Shown here: positions 6,411 through 11,973 of the stretch, piece after piece
Layout of the letters: every line of letters begins with the position of its first letter
Position numbering within the stretch: position 1 is the stretch's first letter
From: JBBATK01 sp046052705
Lineage (GTDB): Bacteria; Bacteroidota; Ignavibacteria; Kapaibacteriales; NICIL-2
Direction of reading: 5' to 3'
DNA: 12,982 nt
NCBI GenBank assembly: GCA_046052705.1
Contig: JBJOLU010000140.1
Span: 1 to 12,982 of the forward strand
Notes under the pieces: generated by a model
The model's database searches: none
Told to the model about the DNA's origin: nothing
Seen by the model: only the letters and a program-made list of their open reading frames with translations
Made by a program: the position numbers and the translations under genes

Positions 6411-8609
6411 TCAGATCATTCCGGTTCTCTTTCTCACCATCCACTCAAGCGCAAAACACAGCAGGGCTGCCGCGAGTATCTGTGCCATGGAACTCAGATT
6501 CCATTCAACGGTTGATGTCTGTACTCTCTCTCGGAATCCACGGTGCGCAGAGATATCATCGGCAAGGGATGATACACTCTGCGGAGTGTAAAAGCGCCCA
6601 CCGGATCGTTCGGCCATGGCGCGCAGCAGCGATACATTCATACGCAAATCTTGATACTCTAGTGGAAGATCACCAATGGTAAAACGACCGGCGTCTTTAC
6701 CCAGAGGGCGGCTTTCGGCAACAGCAGTACCGGTGTAACTATAATCGCCCGAGCCAAGCCCGTCTACCGATGAGCCGTATTGACCGTTACCGAGCGACTG
6801 CAACACGACAGTCCTCTGCTGATTTCCCGACGTAATGTTCACCGTAACAGTAGCGTTTTCCTCCGGTACCATGGCATCGTTGTACACCTGCGCCTGCAAA
6901 TACACAGCTTCACTTCCGGCATAAAAGGAGCGCGAGGGCCGAATACGCACTTTGCGTTGGTCGTCGTCGGTGCTCAACCATTTAGTGGAGTTTGAAAGCA
7001 ACACAGATAATGCGTCGGTAACAGTGCCGCTGCCGCGCATTTTCTCCAGAGCCGTACCCAAAAGTTTCCATCGGAACAAGCCGTAACCCAGCACTGCCAC
7101 ACACTTGGAGCGGTCCACATTACGGGTCACAATTAGCGGTTCGTCCAGCGATACATTATTCACCTTGATGGAAGCAACCACCCTGGATTCGGGCTTTACC
7201 CGAAGGAAAGTTTCTGTGCGAAAAATCGGCGGCAGAGAATTCCACACATCAACATCTTCGGCAGATCCGGACAATCTGAGCAACGCGTTGGCTTCCTCGC
7301 CCGCAGCTACGTCCATGGTAACGGAAAACTCCTGCTGCCGCGAGGACTGCACACTGAACGGCAACACCGCATCGAACTCGCGAAGTTTGGCGTAGTCCAG
7401 ATTTTGCGAAGCAACAAACAAGAGCGGCTTCTTCGATCGCGTAATCTCTGCAGCTACTTGGCGCACCAGAGTGCCGGACGTTGATGCAATGGGAAATCCA
7501 ACCATGACGATCAAATCCGCACCACGAAGTGTAGACTGCGTGCTCGCTTCGTTATACACTTCGGCACCGGATTTTTGGATGATCGTAGACAACGAAACGC
7601 CTTGCATTGCCTCGATGGACGATCGTATAAAGGCCACATCGGGGCTGGGTGCACCGGCAATGAGCACCACACTGCGCTTGTCGTCGCGTATGGTTACAAA
7701 GTCACTGACAGAATTGTTGGCAACAGTTAACTCGCCGGGAACGCCTTCGATAACGGCCGAGAGCTTATGCACGCCCGCGGTAGTGGCCTTGTATTGAAAC
7801 ACGTGTGTTATCACATCGCCTTGTTGACGAATATTCAGCTGCGCTACATCCGTTTGAACATTGTTGTCAAGCAAGCGCAGCCGTAGCGGAGTATTTTCAA
7901 AACCATGTGTTCTGACAGACACTTGCACCGGCAATACTGTATTTAAAAAGCCCACATCGTTCGTCACTAAGGAAGAAACCGATACATCTTTTGCCCGGGC
8001 GGAATCGCCAATGCCGATCACATAGAGCGGTACTCCAAGCTGCTCCGCCATTGCTATAGGATTCGCTCCGGCTGTATAAGCACCGTCGCTTACAAGCACG
8101 ACGGCCTGCGTGTTTTCTGTTTCGGCATGTTCCTGTACATACCGCAGTGCTCGCTCGATATCCGTACGCTGTCCTTTCCACACGAGCTGTGACGGGTCAC
8201 CGGCGTTCAACGGACGTACGGATTCATCAAAGCCTAGCAACGATTGCCCGCCTTCTACCGACTTCCACGGCGATTCTGCAATCAGTGCACGAAGGTCATT
8301 GTTTCTGTCGCGGCTTGCATCCCGCTGAACCATCGATACCGATTGGTCTAGCAACACTCGCACCGTTGGCTTCTGCGAAAAGGAGCGAAGCAAGGTAAGT
8401 ACCGGTTCAAAGAGCACAAGCAACAACAGCACTAATCCCAATGTGCGCAACGAAACCAGAACTGTGCGCAAGCCGGCTCGAATCTCCGGCCTCGTTACGC
8501 GGTAGTACCACACCGAAGCAGCCAGCGCGCAAAGAAATGTGATGCCTACAAACCACCAGGGACTATTCCACGCCAGATCAAACGATGCCATGCTATTAGG
8601 ATAAACCAT
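6411..8609 (-). CDS. Membrane-anchored VWA-domain protein
   Basis: A 732-residue envelope protein of unknown specific role. Two hydrophobic segments open it (about 18-36 and 57-74) and one closes it (about 705-722), followed by a basic tail (RKRTGMI). A von Willebrand A domain starts at once after the second segment with an intact MIDAS metal site: D88-x-S90-x-S92 (LLDQSVSM), T149 (RTDIERAL) and D175 (VSDGAYT). The middle contains a glutamine-amidotransferase-like fold segment (ADLIVMVGFPIAS) without a visible catalytic Cys, then beta-rich domains and a final SGGRFYTP segment. The layout, including the EWMVRKR end, matches large VWA membrane proteins common in Bacteroidota, often near MoxR/Bat genes, but no such neighbours are here. 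ATG 8609 is taken as the start; ATG 8591 (M7) is equally possible, and neither has a good Shine-Dalgarno. A promoter element sits at 8651-8658. It converges with korB. Binding partners are unknown. Confidence 0.8.
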   Translation of the reverse strand: MVYPNSMASFDLAWNSPWWFVGITFLCALAASVWYYRVTRPEIRAGLRTVLVSLRTLGLVLLLLVLFEPVLTLLRSFSQKPTVRVLLDQSVSMVQRDASRDRNNDLRALIAESPWKSVEGGQSLLGFDESVRPLNAGDPSQLVWKGQRTDIERALRYVQEHAETENTQAVVLVSDGAYTAGANPIAMAEQLGVPLYVIGIGDSARAKDVSVSSLVTNDVGFLNTVLPVQVSVRTHGFENTPLRLRLLDNNVQTDVAQLNIRQQGDVITHVFQYKATTAGVHKLSAVIEGVPGELTVANNSVSDFVTIRDDKRSVVLIAGAPSPDVAFIRSSIEAMQGVSLSTIIQKSGAEVYNEASTQSTLRGADLIVMVGFPIASTSGTLVRQVAAEITRSKKPLLFVASQNLDYAKLREFDAVLPFSVQSSRQQEFSVTMDVAAGEEANALLRLSGSAEDVDVWNSLPPIFRTETFLRVKPESRVVASIKVNNVSLDEPLIVTRNVDRSKCVAVLGYGLFRWKLLGTALEKMRGSGTVTDALSVLLSNSTKWLSTDDDQRKVRIRPSRSFYAGSEAVYLQAQVYNDAMVPEENATVTVNITSGNQQRTVVLQSLGNGQYGSSVDGLGSGDYSYTGTAVAESRPLGKDAGRFTIGDLPLEYQDLRMNVSLLRAMAERSGGRFYTPQSVSSLADDISAHRGFRERVQTSTVEWNLSSMAQILAAALLCFALEWMVRKRTGMI

Positions 8610-8650
8610 GATTCAACTCGCCGCACAAACAATTCGTGCACAACGACGCA

Positions 8651-8658
8651 CAAAACTA
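8651..8658 (-). promoter_or_regulatory. Probable promoter of the VWA gene (-7 element TAGTTTTG)
   Basis: On the minus strand this reads TAGTTTTG, an exact TAnnTTTG match 41 bases before the VWA gene's ATG. A leader of about 35 bases would result. No matching -33 TTTG is seen. It lies back to back with the tRNA-Pro promoter. Confidence 0.45.
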
Positions 8659-8665
8659 CATAACC

Positions 8666-8697
8666 TTTGCCCAGTCTCCCGTGAATGTCTATTTTCG
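8666..8697 (+). promoter_or_regulatory. Promoter of tRNA-Pro (TTTG - 20 bases - TATTTTCG)
   Basis: TTTG at 8666-8669 and TATTTTCG at 8690-8697 are separated by 20 bases, which is the Bacteroidota primary-sigma arrangement (TTTG, 19-21 bases, TAnnTTTG, with one mismatch here). The element ends 9 bases before the mature tRNA 5' end, so transcription would start within a few bases of it. Confidence 0.65.
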
Positions 8698-8706
8698 CAG
8701 CCTATT

Positions 8707-8780
8707 CGGGGTGTGGCTCAGCCCGGTAGAGCACCTCGTTCGGGTCGAGGGGGTCGGAGGTTCAAATCCTCTCACCCCGA
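8707..8780 (+). tRNA. tRNA-Pro (anticodon CGG)
   Basis: A 74-base cloverleaf with all arms intact. The acceptor stem CGGGGTG pairs perfectly with CACCCCG, and A is the discriminator base. The D stem is GCTC/GAGC, the anticodon stem CCTCG/CGAGG with loop TTCGGGT, and the T arm GGAGG-TTCAAAT-CCTCT. The anticodon is CGG, reading proline codon CCG. G after the anticodon and a C1-G72 pair with A73 are typical bacterial tRNA-Pro features. The 3' CCA is not encoded (CGA follows) and must be added enzymatically. Confidence 0.97.
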
Positions 8781-8800
8781 CGAATAGACCACATCGCAAT

Positions 8801-8872
8801 TACTCGTGTAGAATCTCCCGGAGATACTCGTAAAGGTAATCCTTGAGATACTCGTTCTGAGACTTGAGATGT
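8801..8872. repeat. Degenerate 24-base tandem repeat (three units)
   Basis: The heptamer TACTCGT begins at 8801, 8825 and 8849, exactly 24 bases apart. Units 1 and 2 also share the downstream pattern ending in GGAGA/TGAGA. Units 2 and 3 are each preceded by GAGA. On the minus strand the array reads as an open frame ending at a TAA (8800-8802) and encodes a helix-like NEYLKDYLYEYLREILHE. That frame is open from 8931, but I see no start codon, so I do not call it a gene. Function is unknown. Confidence 0.5.
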
Positions 8873-8881
8873 ATGAATGAT

Positions 8882-8911
8882 AAAGTCTGCCCTAACGCGG
8901 CAGACTTTTTT
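8882..8911 (+). terminator. Intrinsic terminator downstream of tRNA-Pro
   Basis: A perfect 10-bp stem (AAAGTCTGCC, 8882-8891, with GGCAGACTTT, 8899-8908) closes a 7-base loop and runs into a six-T tract ending at 8911. It would end the tRNA-Pro transcript about 130 bases after the tRNA, and separates it from the acyltransferase gene. Confidence 0.85.
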
Positions 8912-8991
8912 CGTTTATAGCGGTTTTTCGTTTACCGCGGGTTCCTTTTGAAACAAACATCCGCGCCTATAACCTGATGTAACGATCAGCT

Positions 8992-10164
8992 ATGACTACC
9001 TCTACAGCGGATACCCGCAGCCCTTCTCACTTTGCAGGTCTCAACACAGCGCGATTTGCGGCCGCAATGCTTGTGCTCTTTGCACATGGCGAAGCCATTC
9101 GTGAGCACCGCGGCGTGCCCTCGTTTATTGACTTGAGTTTTTTTCATAACGGTGCCATGGCGGTATCGTTCTTCTTTGTGCTCAGTGGTTTTCTGATCAC
9201 CACAGTGCTGCTGCGCGAACAAGACAGCATGGGAAAAATCTCGGTAGGTCTGTTTTATCAGCGCAGAGCGATGCGCATACTGCCTCTGTATGGTCTGCTT
9301 GTAATCTTGGGCATTGGCGTGATTCCCGCCATGCTCCCTTTGCTGGGCATCAGCATGGTGATTCCCTACCAACCATGGACAATGGCAGGGTGGTACGTAG
9401 TAATGATGCCCTTTGTGGTGAACCTCTACCACGACGTCTTCGTGATTGGTCCGTTGTGGTCCATAGGCGTGGAAGAATGGTATTACCTTGCTATTGCGCC
9501 TGTGATGAACGCTCTTTCACGGCACATCACGTCCGTGTTTGCAGGCGTGATAGTGGTCAAGCTGTTTCTCTTGGCTTTGGTAGATGCTCAGGTGATCAAC
9601 GGAGCACTTGCCGGTCTTACCACCATTCTGTCCTTCGAGAACATGGCTGCGGGCGGCCTGGCTGCACTGGCAGTGCGCAAAGGCAAGGCTTTTAGCGAGC
9701 GGCAATCACGGCAAACGTTCGGTAGGCCTTTACTTCCCCTGTTACTCTACACCGCGTATGGCGTTATAGCTCTACGTGTGTTTGCTCAAGGATGGCTCTG
9801 CCAAGCCATTCCCGCCGTGCATGCTATAACGGAGTCGTACACCGCACTGGCACTGCTGGACATGTTGGTGTTTTCGTTTGTGATGTACTACATAGCTCTA
9901 TGGCCGCCATCATTACAGGGAGTGGTAGGGCGATGGTCGGAGAAACTCGGTGAGTACTCCTACGGCATCTACATGTACCACAACGTTATCGCCTTCTCGC
10001 TTAGCTATGGCTTGTTTTCGATGTGGATCAAACTTGATCGAGTGGTAGGAAGCGCACTCTATCACCTGCTATTGAGTTCCATTACTATCGCAACAGCGTG
10101 GTTATCTCATCAGAGTTTTGAAAAGTATTTTCTTGGCAAACAGCGCAGGCCGGAAAAAGCCTAA
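8992..10164 (+). CDS. Acyltransferase 3 family integral membrane protein (OafA/YrhL-like)
   Basis: A 390-residue multi-span membrane protein expected to transfer an acyl group, often acetyl, to a sugar of a surface polysaccharide or glycolipid. Family signatures are visible: the N-terminal LNTARFAAAMLVLFAHGE segment with R21 and the catalytic-type H32; the second span with AVSFFFVLSGFLITT; the basic FYQRRAMRILPLYG motif (84-98); and LWSIGVEEWYYL (155-166), the family's LWSL-x-VEEQFY motif. About ten hydrophobic spans follow in the usual order, ending in a basic tail. Length is normal for a protein with no extra SGNH domain. No Shine-Dalgarno precedes the ATG. TTTTG (8946-8950) and TATAAC (8968-8973), 17 bases apart, may form its promoter, but the match is weak. 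No glycan biosynthesis genes are adjacent, so the acceptor cannot be guessed. Confidence 0.9.
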   Translation: MTTSTADTRSPSHFAGLNTARFAAAMLVLFAHGEAIREHRGVPSFIDLSFFHNGAMAVSFFFVLSGFLITTVLLREQDSMGKISVGLFYQRRAMRILPLYGLLVILGIGVIPAMLPLLGISMVIPYQPWTMAGWYVVMMPFVVNLYHDVFVIGPLWSIGVEEWYYLAIAPVMNALSRHITSVFAGVIVVKLFLLALVDAQVINGALAGLTTILSFENMAAGGLAALAVRKGKAFSERQSRQTFGRPLLPLLLYTAYGVIALRVFAQGWLCQAIPAVHAITESYTALALLDMLVFSFVMYYIALWPPSLQGVVGRWSEKLGEYSYGIYMYHNVIAFSLSYGLFSMWIKLDRVVGSALYHLLLSSITIATAWLSHQSFEKYFLGKQRRPEKA

Positions 10165-11412
10165 TCACTTTGCGGCGGTCAAATGCAGGAGCTCAGCCTG
10201 TGCTTCGCCTAAGGCCACAGCCGGTTCTTTACGGCCATACAAGGCTTCTACCACGGCATTCTCGATTACCGTCTCCATCTCCAGCCAACGCGGATGCACG
10301 GGAGTCATGCGTGCATGCTGAAGCTGAGCGGCAAACACATGGCGAATGGGGTGTGAAGCAAAGTAGGAATCGTTGAAGCCTTCTGTTGCAGCCGGAAATC
10401 CGGCTTCGGTAACCTGCTTACAAAACGTGAGGGCGTTCTTGGCATCCGTGAGGAAGGTGATGAGGGCCAAAGCAAGTTTCTTTTGCTCGGAGGCTTCGCT
10501 TACTGCCAGGTACTCGCCTCCGGCGAAGGATATGCCGGGCATTCCGGGCTTGGCCGAGGGCAAGGGCATCACGGAGTAATCAAGCAGTGGATTCTCCTTG
10601 CCTATTTTATCTGCAAGCCAACCACCCGAGTTCCAATACGCTAAATGACCTTGCGAAAACTGCCCGTCCAATTGCTTTTGCGTTTCGATAAGGCCGGCAC
10701 GCGACAGTTGAACGTACATGGTCAGTGCTTCAATATTTGCGGCAGAGTTAAGCACCGGAACACCGTTATTGTTCAGAACATCTCCTCCATAGGACCAAAA
10801 AAACGGGAGAATTTTCTTATACAAACGATGACCGTCGGCACCGTTGGCACCAAATCCGTGATCGTCCCCGGAGCCGCCAATCTTCTCTGCCGAGCTCAGT
10901 ACCTCAGACCACGTTAAAGGCTCGGCAATTCCTCCGCTTTTCTCCAGAAGTTGTTTATTCACATACAATACCCGCGTATCTACCACCCATGGCAAGCAAT
11001 GAACTTTACCCTGCCAGTACGATGGCGCGGTAGTCCACGATGCAAATCCATCCATGCGCACCGCTTGGATGGCATTGAGATCTGCAAGCACGCCGGAAGA
11101 AGAGAACTGCGCCACCCAATCAGAGCCGAACTCCATCACATCAGGCGCGGTGTGGGAACTGAATGCGGCAATGAGTTTGGTCTTGCCGTCACCCCAACTC
11201 AGCTCTGTGCAATCAACTTTGCAACCATTTTGTTTTTCAAATACTTGGATCAACTGTTGAAGAGCTTGCTTCTGCGAGGGTTCGCTCCAAAAGTGCCAGA
11301 AACGCAGATGTTTTTCACCCGAAGAACTATCCGAAGAGCAGGAAGAAAGGAAAAAAGAAGAGCATACCGCCAAGGTACACAGGGCTGCGAGTGGAAGTCT
11401 GGAGGAAATCAT
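10165..11412 (-). CDS. ABC transporter substrate-binding lipoprotein, sugar type (SBP family 1)
   Basis: A 415-residue extracytoplasmic binding protein, anchored by lipid. The N-terminus is a type II signal peptide with lipobox LSSC, placing the modified cysteine at C25, followed by a serine-rich linker. The mature part opens with RFWHFWSEPSQKQAL and continues with SWGDGKTKLIAAFSSHTAPDVMEFGSDWVAQF, the typical lobe-1 pattern of MalE/UgpB-like proteins. FAGGEYLAVSE and the helical C-terminal segment (ALITFLTDAKNALTF, then PRWLEMETVIENAVVEAL) fit the same family. The ligand is probably a sugar or glycerol-phosphate-type compound, but this is inference. No permease or ATPase genes are in the window, so the transporter partners must lie elsewhere. 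The gene sits downstream of tRNA-Ser on the same strand, with no clear promoter of its own. Its TGA stop directly abuts the TAA of the convergent acyltransferase gene. Confidence 0.88.
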   Translation of the reverse strand: MISSRLPLAALCTLAVCSSFFLSSCSSDSSSGEKHLRFWHFWSEPSQKQALQQLIQVFEKQNGCKVDCTELSWGDGKTKLIAAFSSHTAPDVMEFGSDWVAQFSSSGVLADLNAIQAVRMDGFASWTTAPSYWQGKVHCLPWVVDTRVLYVNKQLLEKSGGIAEPLTWSEVLSSAEKIGGSGDDHGFGANGADGHRLYKKILPFFWSYGGDVLNNNGVPVLNSAANIEALTMYVQLSRAGLIETQKQLDGQFSQGHLAYWNSGGWLADKIGKENPLLDYSVMPLPSAKPGMPGISFAGGEYLAVSEASEQKKLALALITFLTDAKNALTFCKQVTEAGFPAATEGFNDSYFASHPIRHVFAAQLQHARMTPVHPRWLEMETVIENAVVEALYGRKEPAVALGEAQAELLHLTAAK

Positions 11413-11564
11413 AGGATAATACTCGTACGCGGATCCAAGGATGTTGAAGGCCGCCGGGCGTTGGAATGTTTCGCCGAAGCATGGTTGCTTCGCCCTGCGT
11501 ACGGAGTCCGCTAACTACGCGGGACGAACGGTATTCGCGCTATCATCATAAACTATCGAGGGAG

Positions 11565-11651
11565 CGGAAGGAGAGAGATTCGAACTCTCGGTACCGTTTC
11601 CGGTACACACGCTTTCCAGGCGTGCCAATTAAGCCACTCTTGCATCCTTCC
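11565..11651 (-). tRNA. tRNA-Ser (anticodon GGA)
   Basis: An 87-base class II cloverleaf. The acceptor stem GGAAGGA pairs with TCCTTCC, and G is the discriminator base, as expected for serine. The anticodon stem CACGC/GCGTG holds loop CTGGAAA, anticodon GGA (reads UCC and UCU). The long variable arm forms a perfect 6-bp hairpin (GTACCG-GAAA-CGGTAC), and the T arm is GAGAG-TTCGAAT-CTCTC. CCA is not encoded. Confidence 0.97.
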
Positions 11652-11660
11652 GAAGAGTTG

Positions 11661-11668
11661 CAAATATA
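11661..11668 (-). promoter_or_regulatory. Probable promoter of tRNA-Ser (-7 element TATATTTG)
   Basis: On the minus strand this reads TATATTTG, an exact TAnnTTTG match. It ends 9 bases before the tRNA 5' end, the same distance as the element before tRNA-Pro. No good -33 TTTG is present at 19-21 bases. Confidence 0.6.
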
Positions 11669-11810
11669 CATCATCGATCGGATGCGTAAAGAACCAAAGC
11701 AGGAAGATTGTGGAAAGTAGCACAGAAGAATTTCCGGGAACACAAAAAACCCTAACGAGTGCTCGAATAGGCTACACTCACGAGCGGCGCGCCATTGCCG
11801 CGATTACCAT

Positions 11811-11842
11811 ACAGTGCACTGAAGATTTATGGCACTGTTTTT
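11811..11842 (+). terminator. Terminator-like hairpin with T-run, of unknown transcript
   Basis: A 7-bp stem (ACAGTGC, 11811-11817, with GCACTGT, 11832-11838) around a 14-base loop runs directly into TTTTT (11838-11842). The T-run is on the plus strand, but no plus-strand gene lies upstream before 10164. It may end a small RNA or be chance. The long loop weakens the call. Confidence 0.4.
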
Positions 11843-11844
11843 GA

Positions 11845-11864
11845 TTAACAAAAAATCATGTTAA
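11845..11864. repeat. AT-rich palindrome TTAACA-N8-TGTTAA
   Basis: A perfect 6-bp inverted repeat with an 8-base spacer lies about 70 bases upstream of the -7 element of the LD-carboxypeptidase gene. Its spacing suits a dimeric regulator site. In AT-rich DNA such a match can arise by chance, so the regulatory role is speculative. Confidence 0.3.
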
Positions 11865-11934
11865 ACCAACCGCAAACCTTGATTTGATGCGGACTTCAGA
11901 CGAAAAAAGCTATCGCGGTTAAGCAACCATAAAT

Positions 11935-11942
11935 TAACTTTG
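11935..11942 (+). promoter_or_regulatory. Probable promoter of the LD-carboxypeptidase gene (-7 element TAACTTTG)
   Basis: TAACTTTG followed by CACC is an exact TAnnTTTG match, 31 bases before the ATG. The predicted leader is about 25 bases and contains the AGAAAGG ribosome-binding site. No TTTG -33 box is found at the expected distance. Confidence 0.55.
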
Positions 11943-11973
11943 CACCGGACGTAACCCGGGCTAGAAAGGCTCA

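Larger units (their letters stand above)
11652..11973. other. Intergenic region between tRNA-Ser and the LD-carboxypeptidase gene
   Basis: This 322-base gap has no convincing gene. It holds the tRNA-Ser promoter (minus strand), a hairpin with a T-run (11811-11842), an AT-rich palindrome (11845-11864) and the promoter element of the downstream gene (11935-11942). A short GC-rich hairpin (GCGGC/GCCGC, 11784-11801) precedes the T-run hairpin, so a small structured transcript on the plus strand is conceivable. Confidence 0.5.

Noticed and set aside
8636..8833. 65-codon plus-strand frame across tRNA-Pro.
   Set aside because: It reads straight through a complete tRNA gene and its promoter, so it cannot be a real protein gene.
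10951..11514. 187-codon plus-strand frame opposite the 5' half of the substrate-binding protein.
   Set aside because: Antisense to the lipoprotein signal and lobe-1 region, rich in Arg/His/Cys, with no domain resemblance.
11455..11520. CGAAGC/GCTTCG hairpin downstream of tRNA-Ser as a possible tRNA terminator.
   Set aside because: Only a 6-bp stem and no T-run on the minus strand, so it does not meet the pattern of an intrinsic terminator.
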